Source: Rapidithrix thailandica
GTDB taxonomy: Bacteria; Bacteroidota; Bacteroidia; Cytophagales; Flammeovirgaceae
Direction: 5' to 3'
NCBI RefSeq assembly: GCF_039710355.1
Contig: NZ_JBDKWZ010000001.1
Span: 620,001-684,000, forward strand
DNA: 64,000 bases
The first letter of the stretch is position 1, and every line of letters begins with the position of its first letter. This document shows, one piece after another, positions 8,483 through 18,612 of the stretch. Under the pieces are notes generated by a model. The model was not told where the DNA came from, ran no database searches, and saw only the letters and a list, made by a program, of their open reading frames with translations. Position numbers and translations under genes: made by a program.

Positions 8483-11400
8483 TTATTCAAAAGGCTGATC
8501 GTGTCTGGCTTTGGGCTTGGCTTTGGGAAGTTTGATTTCAAAAATGGTAAACTTATTTACTTCACTTTTTACCGTGACAGTGCCTCCAAGTTTATCAATC
8601 GCCTTTTTGACGACATAAAGCCCCAGGCCATTGCCTTTTGACAGCTCTGAGCCTCTGAAAAACATATTGAATATTTTGGGCAAGTGTTCTTTGGGGATAC
8701 CGGAACCATTATCGGCCACATTTACCCGGATATAAGGCCCTTCGTCTTTAGCATTCACTAAGATATAGGGCTCTACTTTATAGCTTTGGGAGCGGAAGGT
8801 AATGGAATTTTCAATCAGGTTGCTTAAAATCATTTTAATAAGCTTTTCATCCGAATGGATATTAAATCTTCCATCCATATCCACCTTTAATTGGATCTTA
8901 TTAGGCGACAGTAAAGAGTCAATAGGGATGCGTATTTCATCCAGAAGTTTGTGAAAATCAATAGGGACAGCATCCAGGGCTGAGCGATTGATAACATTGA
9001 TCATTAGCAATTTATCCAAAGTGCTGTCCATGTCGTGAGCAGTGCTTTCCAATTGATCCAGATAGGAAAGAGCCGTATCTTCTTTAATGTCCAGTTTGGC
9101 GATATTTGTTAAGCCTGTTAGTCTGGCCAAGGGTCCTTTTAAATCATGAGAAGCCCGGTATACAAACAAATCCAATTCTTCATTGGCTACTTTCAGGTCT
9201 TCGTTGGCTTTGCGGAGTTTTTTAGTTCTTTCATAGACTTGCTTTTCTAACTCCATATTCATCCGTTGTAATTCTTCATTGGCAGCCTTGAGTTGGTCTT
9301 TTGCATCGATGTATTGTTGGGTGCGTTTGCTAACAACTTTTTCCAGTTTTTCATTTTCCAGCTCTAGTTTTCTGACTCTGTAACGAATATACAGATATAC
9401 CAAAAAGGCAAGGATGAGCACCACCATGCCAATAAACCAGGGTTTTTTCCAAATAGGAAGAGCTACTTCGATATGTAAGGTTAAGGGCAATGTACTGGCA
9501 ATGCCATCGCTATTGAATGCCTTTACCTGAAGGGTAAACTCACCCTCTTCTACTCTGGGGTAAGTAATCTGGTTAGAGGCACTGGGCTCTGTCCAGTCAA
9601 GGTCATAGCCTTCCAGTTTAGAAGTGTAAGTAACTTTCCCCGATTCTTTCAAACTCACTCCTCTGAATTCAAATTCCATTTTGTATTGGCCGTAAGGCAA
9701 CTGAAGGTTTTCGGTAAGAGGAATGGGCTCGTCATTGATTTTTATCGAAAGGAGGTTGATTTGAGGCGGGAATGTGTTGATTTGATCGTCTGCTATATTG
9801 TACCGGACAAGCCCTTTGTCGGAGCCAAACCATAGGTTGCCATTTGTATCTTGTACGGCGGCATTATTATGAAATTCATTTTCGATACCTTCCTTTTCCG
9901 TATAGGTTTTGAAATGATCTTCCCCATATACTAGTTTGCTGAGGCCATTGCGATGCCCAACCCAGATGTTGTTTTTGGTATCGGTAATGACACTGTAACA
10001 ATAGTCCGACAGTAAGCCATTTTCACTGGTATAGATGGTAGGGTGAGCGTTGACAAATTTCAATAGCCCGTTCCCGGCGGTTCCCAGCCAAAGATTACCT
10101 TGTTGGTCTTCGGTGATGCACCGGATGTTGAGCAGAGGAGAGGAGTTGTGAATAGCAATCCGTTCCACCTGTTTTTCTTGGTCTATAGCGATGAGAAAAT
10201 TTCCTTGTGTTCCTACGTATACCTTATTGTTTGTTGTAGACTTATAAAGACAGTTGATCCGGTTGTGAACCAGTCCTTTTTGTGTGTTGATGGTATCCAA
10301 CACTGTACCTTGTGGGTTGAGAATATAGATGCCTTCTTTGGTGCCTGCCCAAATGTGCCCTTCATACTCGATAAGGTCTGTGATAAAGTTTGCCGGGTTA
10401 TTGGAAGAGTGCATGACCTGCCGGAGTACTTTATTGCTGGGGTTAAACTGAAACAAGCCATTGCTTTTTGTACCTACCCATAGAGTGCCGTTTTTACTTT
10501 GAAGGATACTGCTGACTTCTTTGGGTTGTTGAGAAATAACTTCAATATTGTTTTGTTTTTCATGCTCAACACCCGGTATTTTCAAAATGCCATTTTCAGT
10601 TCCCAACCATTTGTTGCCGGAAGAGTCAATGTTTACAGAAAAAACCTGGTTACTCTTTCCTAAATGTTGAAATTGGTAAAACAAGAAGTAGTTGATGTCT
10701 AGTTTGAACAGTCCGTCACCTGTTGAACCCAACCAAATATTACCTTCCCGGTCTTCAAAAATTTTCCGGATGTTTTGAGTGGCGAGCCCACTTTGAGGTT
10801 GATATAAGAATTGTTCCTGTATTTGAGAGGCATTTTTTGTCAGTATTAATTTTGAGACTCCTTTTCGCAATTCGCTGACCCAGAGTTGGTCTTGCCCAAT
10901 GACTTGTATGTCCAGAATATGTTTGAAATCCTTACTTAGGAGAGTCGGTTTTGCACTTTTTTGTGTTGTAGATAACTGAAAAATACCTTGCTCTTCCGTT
11001 CCGATCCATACCTTTTGATTGTCTGTTGATGTCAGACAAGTAATCTTTTGACCTTTTAAACTTTCAAATTGATAAGGGGCATTCAGTTCTTCCCTCTCCA
11101 GTTTATAAGAGAAGAGGCCCTGATCGGTTCCGAGAAGGACTCTTTGATCGGGCAAAAATGCAATGGAATAGGTTAAGAATTTACTTTTCTCTATAGGCAC
11201 TTTGCCTAGCCGGGCATGGCTTTTATCCACCAGGAAGATTCCGTTGTTCAGTGTGACGACCCATATATCGTGGTTTGTATCTTCAATAATTTGGGTAATA
11301 GGGCTGGCAATTGTCCCTTGTGTATTGATAGAACGGAACGTTTTTCCATCTTTCGAAAGAGAGAGGCCTCCTTGATGATGGCCAAACCATAAGGTGTTAT

Positions 11401-11689
11401 CGGAGGAAAGGTAGGAACTGGTGACATAGTTTTCAGCCAGTTTATTTTGTGTGGAGAACCGTTGAAAGGAAATGCCATCGAAGCGTGCCAAGCCATCTCC
11501 CGTGCCAATCCAGATAAAGCCATGTGCATCTTGTATGAGGGTATAAACAAAGGATTGCGGTAAGCCATCACTGGTCAAATACTGGTGAAATTTGTAAAAC
11601 TGAGCCGATGCAAAAGAAGAGATGAAAAAGCATAGACAACCAAGCAAGTATTTACCTGCTGTCAGATGGAAGTTGAATGTTAGTTTCAT
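8483..11689 (-). CDS. Two-component sensor histidine kinase with Reg_prop beta-propeller sensor
   Basis: 1068 residues. Signal peptide (about 1-29, FASAQ), then a large periplasmic Reg_prop double propeller (repeats such as GFIWIGTGDGLARF, GNIWLGSTGDGLFKL, NNIWVGHRNGLSKL), a Y_Y_Y domain (about 690-765), one membrane helix (about 777-797, WFIGMVVLILAFLVYLYI), a long coiled coil (KRTQQYIDAKDQLKAANEEL) and a HisKA/HATPase_c kinase core. The phospho-acceptor is His848 in SHDLKGPLARL; the N box (NLIENSI), G1 (DNGSGIP), F (MFFRGS) and G2 (GNGLGLYVV) boxes are intact. It lacks the receiver and AraC domains of hybrid polysaccharide regulators, so it must signal to a separate response regulator; none is adjacent. 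The ligand is unknown. Confidence 0.93.
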   Translation of the reverse strand: MKLTFNFHLTAGKYLLGCLCFFISSFASAQFYKFHQYLTSDGLPQSFVYTLIQDAHGFIWIGTGDGLARFDGISFQRFSTQNKLAENYVTSSYLSSDNTLWFGHHQGGLSLSKDGKTFRSINTQGTIASPITQIIEDTNHDIWVVTLNNGIFLVDKSHARLGKVPIEKSKFLTYSIAFLPDQRVLLGTDQGLFSYKLEREELNAPYQFESLKGQKITCLTSTDNQKVWIGTEEQGIFQLSTTQKSAKPTLLSKDFKHILDIQVIGQDQLWVSELRKGVSKLILTKNASQIQEQFLYQPQSGLATQNIRKIFEDREGNIWLGSTGDGLFKLDINYFLFYQFQHLGKSNQVFSVNIDSSGNKWLGTENGILKIPGVEHEKQNNIEVISQQPKEVSSILQSKNGTLWVGTKSNGLFQFNPSNKVLRQVMHSSNNPANFITDLIEYEGHIWAGTKEGIYILNPQGTVLDTINTQKGLVHNRINCLYKSTTNNKVYVGTQGNFLIAIDQEKQVERIAIHNSSPLLNIRCITEDQQGNLWLGTAGNGLLKFVNAHPTIYTSENGLLSDYCYSVITDTKNNIWVGHRNGLSKLVYGEDHFKTYTEKEGIENEFHNNAAVQDTNGNLWFGSDKGLVRYNIADDQINTFPPQINLLSIKINDEPIPLTENLQLPYGQYKMEFEFRGVSLKESGKVTYTSKLEGYDLDWTEPSASNQITYPRVEEGEFTLQVKAFNSDGIASTLPLTLHIEVALPIWKKPWFIGMVVLILAFLVYLYIRYRVRKLELENEKLEKVVSKRTQQYIDAKDQLKAANEELQRMNMELEKQVYERTKKLRKANEDLKVANEELDLFVYRASHDLKGPLARLTGLTNIAKLDIKEDTALSYLDQLESTAHDMDSTLDKLLMINVINRSALDAVPIDFHKLLDEIRIPIDSLLSPNKIQLKVDMDGRFNIHSDEKLIKMILSNLIENSITFRSQSYKVEPYILVNAKDEGPYIRVNVADNGSGIPKEHLPKIFNMFFRGSELSKGNGLGLYVVKKAIDKLGGTVTVKSEVNKFTIFEIKLPKAKPKARHDQPFE

Positions 11690-12076
11690 TGTGTATATCC
11701 TGGATTAGTTATACAATTCTAAAAGTAGTAGTTTAGGTCAAAAGGCTGAGCTAAGTTGTTTCTGGTAAGAAAGGCAAAAGCAGCGCTTTGTATGAAGAAG
11801 CAACTTGGCTATCAGTAACTCACAGTATGTACGCGTTGATGTTTTACTCTGACTTTTTTCCTTACCGGTGAATAGTATTATCCTAAAGTTACAAAAATCA
11901 AGTTTAATAATTTTAGAGTTATCCTCCATATAATTTTAACCGGGCCTAACACTTATTAACTTCTTTTTGGCATCTAAGAAGAATTATTGAAAGGTAGTGG
12001 GGTTTCTGAAAGGTAAAATATAAAAGAAAAGCCCTTGCACTAGTGCAAGGGCTTTTTCACTTGAAAAAGGTATGTT
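11690..12076. other. Intergenic region
   Basis: 387 bases. Apart from the ald terminator at its right end nothing is supported; a 63-codon minus frame at 11738-11929 shows no conserved character. Confidence 0.5.
12022..12057 (-). terminator. Terminator of ald
   Basis: GCCCTTGCAC (12031-12040) and GTGCAAGGGC (12043-12052) form a perfect palindrome around TA, extended by A4/T5, 20 bases past the ald stop. Confidence 0.88.
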
Positions 12077-13189
12077 TTATAATACTTCTTCCAAAGAAGT
12101 ATATTCCAAATCAAAGGCTTCGGCCACTGCTTGGTATACTACTTTTCCCTGGATGATATTCAGTCCTTTTTTCAGTTCTTCATTTTCCCTACATGCTTTT
12201 TTCCAGCCTTTTTCAGCCAGTTGTAAGGCATATGGTAAGGTAGCGTTGGTCAAGGCCAGAGTAGAGGTGTAAGGAACGGCTCCTGGCATATTGGCCACGC
12301 AGTAATGAACCACATCGTCAATAATGAAGGTTGGGTTTTCGTGGGTAGTCGGTTTACAGGTTTCGATACACCCGCCTTGGTCTACGGCAACGTCAACCAA
12401 TACCGTACCCGGACGCATTTCTTTCAGCATATCTCTTGTAATCAAATGAGGGGCTTTTGCGCCAGGAATCAATACAGCACCCACAATCAAGTCTGCTTGT
12501 TGGATCAAAGAACGAATGTTGTATTCGTTAGACATGATGGTGTTTACGTTTGCCGGCATGATATCTTCCAGGTAGCGCATTCTGGCTAAGTTAACATCCA
12601 ATATAGTGACATCAGCTCCCAAACCCGCAGCCATTTTTGCCGCTTCTGTACCCACTACTCCACCTCCTAAAATCAGTACTTTTGCCGGAGCAACGCCAGC
12701 AACGCCTCCTAACAAGATTCCTCTACCTTTCATGGTTTTTTCCAGGTATTTTGCACCTTGTTGAACCGACATTCTACCAGCTACTTCAGACATTGGGACT
12801 AACAATGGCAATGAGCGGTCAGGTTTTTCTACGGTTTCATAAGCCAAGCAAACCGATTGGCTGTCAATCATGGCTTTGGTCAGAGGCTCATAAGACGCAA
12901 AGTGAAAGTAAGTGAATACCAACTGATCTTTCTTGATCAATTTGTACTCAGGCTCGATAGGCTCTTTCACTTTCATGATCATTTCAGCGATCTCATAAAC
13001 ATCTTCTATGGTTGGCAATACACTGGCTCCGGCCTGTTGGTATTCTTCATCGGTAAAACCGCTTCCTTCCCCCGCAGTTGCTTGCATATACACCGTATGT
13101 CCCCGCTTCACAAATTCTTTGACACCGGCTGGGGTGAGAGCCACCCGGTTTTCATTTGTCTTAATTTCCTTTGGTACTCCAATAATCAT
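12077..13189 (-). CDS. ald: Alanine dehydrogenase
   Basis: 370 residues, the standard length. Catalyses NAD-dependent reversible deamination of L-alanine to pyruvate and ammonia in the cytoplasm. The N-terminus MIIGVPKEIKTNENRVALTP is diagnostic. Active-site residues fall at the family's usual positions: Arg15, Lys75 (MKVKEP), His96 (YFHFAS) and Asp270 (VDVAVD); the NAD-binding GGGVVGTEAA is at about 175-184. A Bacteroidota -7 box TATGTTTG lies on the minus strand at 13235-13242, about 46 bases upstream of the start, without a clear -33 partner. Monocistronic with its own terminator. Confidence 0.97.
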   Translation of the reverse strand: MIIGVPKEIKTNENRVALTPAGVKEFVKRGHTVYMQATAGEGSGFTDEEYQQAGASVLPTIEDVYEIAEMIMKVKEPIEPEYKLIKKDQLVFTYFHFASYEPLTKAMIDSQSVCLAYETVEKPDRSLPLLVPMSEVAGRMSVQQGAKYLEKTMKGRGILLGGVAGVAPAKVLILGGGVVGTEAAKMAAGLGADVTILDVNLARMRYLEDIMPANVNTIMSNEYNIRSLIQQADLIVGAVLIPGAKAPHLITRDMLKEMRPGTVLVDVAVDQGGCIETCKPTTHENPTFIIDDVVHYCVANMPGAVPYTSTLALTNATLPYALQLAEKGWKKACRENEELKKGLNIIQGKVVYQAVAEAFDLEYTSLEEVL

Positions 13190-13234
13190 TTTATGCCTTG
13201 TTTATGTTTAAGTTAATTTATTGACTATTGATCG

Positions 13235-13242
13235 CAAACATA
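13235..13242 (-). promoter_or_regulatory. Candidate -7 box for ald
   Basis: TATGTTTG on the minus strand matches TANNTTTG; no TTTG or TTG is found 17-23 bases upstream, so the call is tentative. Confidence 0.4.
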
Positions 13243-13460
13243 AGTATCAAATTTTAATTTTTTATGGCTTTGATACAGGGAAATTACACTTTGAATCAGA
13301 TTGACAGAAAGAGGTTGGATTAAGGCTTTACTTGCTTCTTAAGGTTGGCACAGAGGGGATACAAAAACTTATCTCGTAAATCGGATGTTTTTTTGAGTTT
13401 TTAGGTTTGAAAAGTGAGTTGTATTATCTGTTGTAGAAGGAGGAAAAATGGACTGGAATT

Positions 13461-13787
13461 TTAATCCTTATCCAAACTTTTTTGCAAGTCTTCCAAAAAG
13501 GCCTTGACTTTTTTCAGGGAATTGATCATTTCTATTTTGTTCTCTACCTGAGGTTTGGAACGGAGGAGCTCTTTGGCACCCTGAAGGGTATAGCCCTTTT
13601 CCTTTACGAGGTGGTAGATGGTTTGAAGTTTTTCGATATCTCCTCGGGTGTATTGCCGGACTCCGTTTTTATTTTTTTTGGGCCGGATCATGTCAAATTG
13701 ACTTTCCCAAAAACGGATCAAGGAAGGGGCAACATCAAATTGCTCCGCCACTTCTCCAATAGAGTAGTATTTCTTTTCGATTGCCAT
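13461..13787 (-). CDS. MerR-family transcriptional regulator
   Basis: 108 residues when started at ATG 13787 (MAIEKKYYSIGEVAEQF); a longer frame reaching 13919 would add 44 unrelated residues and run through the terminator of the upstream gene, so it was rejected. The winged-helix MerR domain (about 5-75) shows YSIGEVAEQFDVAPSLIRFWE and the wing segment NKNGVRQYTRGDIEKL. A short helix follows (LKKVKAFLEDLQKSL). No metal-binding cysteines, so it is of the small, ligand-unknown MerR group common next to envelope genes in Bacteroidota. It follows the M23 peptidase gene on the same strand, separated by a terminator. Confidence 0.88.
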   Translation of the reverse strand: MAIEKKYYSIGEVAEQFDVAPSLIRFWESQFDMIRPKKNKNGVRQYTRGDIEKLQTIYHLVKEKGYTLQGAKELLRSKPQVENKIEMINSLKKVKAFLEDLQKSLDKD

Positions 13788-13858
13788 TAGGTGAGATTTT
13801 AATTCCAGTGTGTTAGTTGAATGAATACAAGTATAACAAATTGCGCGCTTATCTATTG

Positions 13859-13893
13859 AAAAAAATAGAGGAGACACCTGCAGGTATCTCCTC
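13859..13893 (-). terminator. Terminator of the M23 peptidase gene
   Basis: GAGGAGA (13868-13874) pairs with TCTCCTC (13887-13893), with an inner ACCT/AGGT stem after one mismatch; the minus strand then reads a run of T7. Confidence 0.8.
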
Positions 13894-13918
13894 TTGTAAT
13901 GAGTTTGTGTATGATACA

Positions 13919-14896
13919 TTAATATCCCAAAGACGAATTTTCCCTTGAGGCCATCTCCACCAAAATTTCAAATTGCTCTGGGCTTAAATCATTGTAAAAA
14001 TAGTGTACCGGGTTTTTCTTTTTTCCTTTATGAATGACTTCATAGTGCAAGTGAGGAGCCACTGACAAACCTGTACTACCGACTTTTCCGATAACTTGTC
14101 CCCGGCTAACTTTCTGCCCTTTTTTTACATTGAACTCATTCATATGAGCATATTTTGTGATATACCCGAAGCCATGGTCGATTTCCACTTGTTTTCCGTA
14201 ACCTCTATTGAATTCTACCGTGATGACTACCCCATCACCTGTGGCGTATATGGGTGTGCCTTTGGGAGCGGAAAAATCACAACCCGTATGCATTTTTTTA
14301 ACTTTTAAGATAGGGTGGAGGCGGTAACCGAAGCCTGAGGCGAATCTTTTTAAATCTTTGTTGGCAATCGGCTGAATGGCGGGCATGGCGGCAAGTAGCT
14401 TGTTCTTATTTTTGGCCATTTCAACCAAATCGTCATACGACTTAGTCTGGATGTACATCTTCCGTCTTAATTGGTCGACCTTTTTTAACGTTCCGTGAAT
14501 CAGTTTTTCACGGCTAAGTTTTTTGTCTAACAAGTCTTGGAATTTTTGACTTCCTCCCGAACCTGCATTCCGGATTTCCATGGGGATGGGATCCATTTCG
14601 AAGATCACCCGGTAAATGTTTTCATCCCGGTCTTGGAGGTTAGCCAACATGTCATTGGTATTTTCAATTTCTTTTTGGAGTAAATCATAAGAGTAGAGCA
14701 AATCTTCATTCTCTTTGATTAACTGAACTTCTTTGGACGAGGGGAAATACTCAGAGTAAATAAGTGAGAAAATAAAGCCAAAGGTGATACACAAAAACAT
14801 TAAGCCTAGTGCATTGATAACGATATCCGTTGTGGAGGTTTTAATTCGCTCGTACCGGCATGTTTCTGTGTCGTAATAGTATTTGATCTTTGCCAT
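13919..14896 (-). CDS. M23-family peptidase (LytM/DD- or LD-endopeptidase type)
   Basis: 325 residues. A cytoplasmic N-terminus rich in Lys and Tyr, one membrane helix (about 25-48), a periplasmic coiled coil (about 55-165) and a C-terminal M23 domain (about 185-310). The zinc and catalytic residues are all present: His203 and Asp207 in HTGCDF, His282 and His284 in HLHYEV. This is therefore an active-looking murein hydrolase, not a degenerate EnvC/NlpD type. The layout matches the Bacteroidota M23 proteins that start MAKxKYYYD. It hydrolyses peptide cross-bridges in the periplasm. The gene is divergent from alaS. Confidence 0.94.
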   Translation of the reverse strand: MAKIKYYYDTETCRYERIKTSTTDIVINALGLMFLCITFGFIFSLIYSEYFPSSKEVQLIKENEDLLYSYDLLQKEIENTNDMLANLQDRDENIYRVIFEMDPIPMEIRNAGSGGSQKFQDLLDKKLSREKLIHGTLKKVDQLRRKMYIQTKSYDDLVEMAKNKNKLLAAMPAIQPIANKDLKRFASGFGYRLHPILKVKKMHTGCDFSAPKGTPIYATGDGVVITVEFNRGYGKQVEIDHGFGYITKYAHMNEFNVKKGQKVSRGQVIGKVGSTGLSVAPHLHYEVIHKGKKKNPVHYFYNDLSPEQFEILVEMASRENSSLGY

Positions 14897-15079
14897 TACT
14901 TAAAATTAAATTTCTACTAGATTTACAACGGAATTAGTCGTAAATCCTTATATCTTCGCAAGAGTTTGAAGCTTTTTCGTAAGTTTAAACAGTCGCAAAG
15001 ATAAGAGTCCAAAAATAAAATGCCAGTTTTTTTTCTGAGCATTATTTTGTAAAGGATTAAATATTAATGAGTTAAACAA

Positions 15080-17695
15080 ATGGAATCGAAGGAGATAAGA
15101 AACCGGTTTTTGGAGTTTTTTCGTGGGAAAGGTCATAGCATTGTCCCTTCTGCCCCTATGGTGGTAAAAAACGATCCGACCCTGATGTTTACCAATGCAG
15201 GGATGAATCAATTCAAAGACTTCTTTCTAGGCAATGCCACACCGGAGGCCCGTAGAGTAACCGACACACAGAAGTGTCTTCGTGTATCCGGAAAGCATAA
15301 TGACTTGGAAGAAGTAGGCTTGGATACCTACCATCATACAATGTTTGAGATGTTGGGCAACTGGTCTTTTGGAGATTATTTCAAAGAAGAAGCCATTGCC
15401 TGGGCATGGGAATTGTTGACAGAGGTGTACAAACTGCCGAAAAACAGGCTGTATGTAACCGTGTTTGAAGGCGATAAAAAAGATGGCTTGGAAGCAGATA
15501 ATGAAGCCGCTGAAATCTGGAAAAAACATATTTCCGAAGACCGTATCTTGTTCCAGTCGAAAAAAGATAACTTCTGGGAAATGGGTGACACAGGTCCCTG
15601 TGGCCCTTGTTCAGAAATTCATATTGATATCCGTTCCGAGAAAGAAATCGCACAAAAGCCAGGAGGGGAGTTGGTAAACCAGGACCATCCCTTGGTCATA
15701 GAAATATGGAACCTGGTATTTATCCAGTTTAACCGCAAGGCAAATGGCAGTTTGGAAGAGCTGCCTGAAAAGCATGTGGATACAGGGATGGGTTTTGAGC
15801 GCTTGGCCATGGCTATACAGGGAAAAACTTCCAATTATGACACAGACGTTTTCCAACCCTTAATCCGGTTTATTGCCAAAGAGGCCCAAGTGACTTATGG
15901 AGAAGATGAAAAAATAGACATAGCCATACGGGTGATAGCCGATCATATCCGTGCGATTGCCTTTGCCATTGCTGACGGACAACTGCCGTCTAATAACAAG
16001 GCCGGGTATGTTATCCGGAGAATCTTGCGGAGAGCCGTGCGGTATGCAATGACTTTCTTAGGTTTTAAAGATCCTTTTATCTATCGATTATTGCCAATAT
16101 TGGCTGAACAGTTCGGAGAAGTGTTTCCCGAAATCAGATCACAAGAGGACTTTATTGCCAAAGTAATTAAAGAAGAAGAAACTGCCTTTTTGAGAACCTT
16201 GGAACAGGGATTGAAAATCCTCCAAGACATTATTAATCAATCACAATCTCAAAAACTGATTGATGGCAAAACGGCTTTCGAATTATACGATACTTTTGGT
16301 TTTCCATTTGACCTTACGGCATTGATTGCCCGGGAAAATGGCTTCGAAGTAGATGAAAAGGGCTTTGAAGCGGCTATGCAAGAGCAAAAAGACCGCTCAA
16401 GAAATGCAGCTGCTTCGGAAAAAAGTGATTGGACTGTGGTAAATGAGGGAGACGAAGTAGAGTTTATTGGCTACGACCATTTGTCTGCCCAAACGCGCAT
16501 CCTGAGATATCGTCAGATCAAAGAGAAGAAAAAGAGCTTTTATCAAGTGGTGTTCGAAAAAACACCCTTTTATGCCGAAAGTGGTGGGCAAGTCGGAGAC
16601 CGCGGCTACCTGGAATTGGAAGGCAAGCGCTTTTACATTCTGGATACCCAGAAAGAAAACGATTTGATCTTCCATCAAATGGAAAAGCTTCCCGAAAACC
16701 CGGCTCAATTATTTACTTGCTATGTGGATGAAACCAAGCGTAAGTTGACGATGAATAATCACTCGGCAACACACTTGTTGCACGCAGCATTGAAAGAAGT
16801 GTTGGGTGAGCATGTGGCGCAAAAGGGTTCTTTAGTGAATGACAATTTGTTGCGTTTTGATTTTTCCCACTTTTCTAAAATGACGGAAGAAGAAATTGAA
16901 CAGGTAGAGCGGATTGTCAATGAGAAAGTAAGAGCCGATATCCGGCTGGAAGAGCAGCGCAATGTGCCTATCGAAAAGGCAATGGAGATGGGAGCTACGG
17001 CATTGTTTGGAGAGAAGTATGGTGACTTTGTACGGGTGATTACATTCGATAAAAATTACTCTGTAGAATTATGCGGAGGTACGCATGTGCCTTCTACCGG
17101 GCATATCGGGTTTTTAAAAATCATAACCGAAACGTCAGTGGCCGCCGGAGTAAGGCGTATCGAGGCAATCACGGCAACCAAAGCCGAAGAGTACGTTAGA
17201 GAACAAGAGCGCTTATTGAAAGATATTACGGAGCTTTTGAAAAGCCCTAAAGACTTGAGAAAGTCCATTCAGGATTTACTCGAAGATAAAAATAACCTGT
17301 CAAAGGAGCTGGAGCTATTGCAAAATAAAGAGGTGCAGAGCTTGAAGACGGGCTTGCTTGAAAAAGTGAAGGAGATTGACGGAGTTGCCTTTATAGCTGG
17401 AAGGGTGGATCTTCCAAAAAATGATAGCTTGCGTCAGTTGGCTTTTGACCTGCGGGCGAAAGTCGATAACTTGTTCTTGGTTTTGGCCGCGAATATCAAC
17501 GGAAAACCTCAAGTGGGAGTCATGATTTCGGATGAGTTGGTGAAGGAGCGAGGCTATCATGCCGGACAAATGGTGAAAACACTGGCAAAGGAAATCAAAG
17601 GTGGGGGAGGAGGACAGCCCTTCTTCGCAACCGCCGGTGGGAAAGACATCAATGGTTTGGATGCCGTATTGCAAAAAGCAGAGGAATTATTATAA
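15080..17695 (+). CDS. alaS: Alanine-tRNA ligase
   Basis: 871 residues, full length. Charges tRNA-Ala. The class II aminoacylation domain spans about 1-270 (GKHNDLEEVGLDTYHHTMFE near residue 73), followed by the tRNA-recognition region, the editing domain with zinc ligands His560, His564 (HSATHLLH), Cys665 and His669 (CGGTHV), and the C-Ala domain with the glycine-rich GGGGGQPFFATAGG close to the end. The start at ATG 15080 gives the normal N-terminus MESKEIRNRFLEFF. Single gene with a strong terminator; divergent from the M23 peptidase gene. Confidence 0.98.
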   Translation: MESKEIRNRFLEFFRGKGHSIVPSAPMVVKNDPTLMFTNAGMNQFKDFFLGNATPEARRVTDTQKCLRVSGKHNDLEEVGLDTYHHTMFEMLGNWSFGDYFKEEAIAWAWELLTEVYKLPKNRLYVTVFEGDKKDGLEADNEAAEIWKKHISEDRILFQSKKDNFWEMGDTGPCGPCSEIHIDIRSEKEIAQKPGGELVNQDHPLVIEIWNLVFIQFNRKANGSLEELPEKHVDTGMGFERLAMAIQGKTSNYDTDVFQPLIRFIAKEAQVTYGEDEKIDIAIRVIADHIRAIAFAIADGQLPSNNKAGYVIRRILRRAVRYAMTFLGFKDPFIYRLLPILAEQFGEVFPEIRSQEDFIAKVIKEEETAFLRTLEQGLKILQDIINQSQSQKLIDGKTAFELYDTFGFPFDLTALIARENGFEVDEKGFEAAMQEQKDRSRNAAASEKSDWTVVNEGDEVEFIGYDHLSAQTRILRYRQIKEKKKSFYQVVFEKTPFYAESGGQVGDRGYLELEGKRFYILDTQKENDLIFHQMEKLPENPAQLFTCYVDETKRKLTMNNHSATHLLHAALKEVLGEHVAQKGSLVNDNLLRFDFSHFSKMTEEEIEQVERIVNEKVRADIRLEEQRNVPIEKAMEMGATALFGEKYGDFVRVITFDKNYSVELCGGTHVPSTGHIGFLKIITETSVAAGVRRIEAITATKAEEYVREQERLLKDITELLKSPKDLRKSIQDLLEDKNNLSKELELLQNKEVQSLKTGLLEKVKEIDGVAFIAGRVDLPKNDSLRQLAFDLRAKVDNLFLVLAANINGKPQVGVMISDELVKERGYHAGQMVKTLAKEIKGGGGGQPFFATAGGKDINGLDAVLQKAEELL

Positions 17696-17723
17696 AATAA
17701 ATGAAACGATATAATTGATCTGT

Positions 17724-17764
17724 ATCCGGCTTGGCAGGTTTATCTGTCAAGCCGGATTTTTTTA
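17724..17764 (+). terminator. Terminator of alaS
   Basis: A 14-bp stem with one G-T pair (17724-17737 with 17744-17757, ATCCGGCTTG core) and a 6-base loop is followed by T8. It begins 29 bases after the stop. Confidence 0.92.
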
Positions 17765-18000
17765 TAAGATGGGATTTTTCTTATTGAGCTTCCTCTAAGA
17801 AGAAGAAAAATACCCTGTTTGGGAAGATTTAAAAGTGTAGAGTGCGTAATTTAGTACAATAAATGGATACCCGGTCGAAGGCATGACAAAAGTCAAAAAA
17901 TGCCAAGCAAACAATCTTACCATGGATTAGTTTGTTATTTTAGGTTGTCCAAGCAGAAATTGCTACACACCGTTTCACAAATGTATAACTAAATAAAATC

Positions 18001-18612
18001 ATGTTTACCGGAATAATTGAATGTACTGGCAAGATCCTCAGTATTGAACAGGAAGAACAAAATTCAATTTTAAGAATCCAGTCCGATATTTCTTCTGAAT
18101 TAAAAATAGATCAAAGTGTATCACACAATGGTGTTTGTCTTACGGTAACCTCCGTGGATGGAAATACCCATACCACTACGGCCATTCATGAAACCTTGGA
18201 GAAAGCCAGCTTGGGTGAATGGAAGGTTGGGGATGAAATTAATTTGGAAAGGTGTATGCCTATGAACGGACGGTTTGACGGACATATAGTACAAGGGCAC
18301 GTAGACCAGGTCGGGATTTGTGAAGAAGTACAAGATGAGAAGGGCAGTTGGCGGTTTACCATTTCTTATGACCCTGCTTTAAAAAATATAACCGTAGAAA
18401 AGGGTTCGATTTGTGTCAACGGAATTAGCCTCACGGTGGTAGATTCGCAAGAAGGGCGTTTTAGCGTGGCAATTATTCCTTATACCTTCGAACATACCAA
18501 TTTCAAGACGTTACAGGAAGGTCAGAAAGTTAATTTGGAATTTGATATTTTAGGAAAGTATATTCAAAAATTGTTTGCTCAAAACAATTACTTGTCTGCT
18601 AGTCAAGGTTAA
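18001..18612 (+). CDS. ribE: Riboflavin synthase, alpha chain
   Basis: 203 residues. Dismutates two 6,7-dimethyl-8-ribityllumazine molecules to riboflavin. Starts with the invariant MFTGIIE and contains two lumazine-binding repeats (about 1-97 and 98-195), each with its V/I-C-L-T segment: HNGVCLTVTSV and VNGISLTVVDS. No other rib gene is adjacent, and no FMN riboswitch was seen in the 300 bases upstream. The intergenic region from alaS holds the alaS terminator only. Confidence 0.97.
   Translation: MFTGIIECTGKILSIEQEEQNSILRIQSDISSELKIDQSVSHNGVCLTVTSVDGNTHTTTAIHETLEKASLGEWKVGDEINLERCMPMNGRFDGHIVQGHVDQVGICEEVQDEKGSWRFTISYDPALKNITVEKGSICVNGISLTVVDSQEGRFSVAIIPYTFEHTNFKTLQEGQKVNLEFDILGKYIQKLFAQNNYLSASQG

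Noticed and set aside
11738..11929. 63-codon minus frame upstream of the histidine kinase
   Set aside because: No recognisable domain; it overlaps the likely leader of the kinase gene.
13788..13919. 44-codon N-terminal extension of the MerR regulator
   Set aside because: It covers the terminator of the upstream M23 gene and does not resemble MerR N-termini.
17696..18000. Possible FMN riboswitch upstream of riboflavin synthase
   Set aside because: None of the conserved RFN blocks (such as the AGGAT/GGTGAAATTCC type segments) is present.
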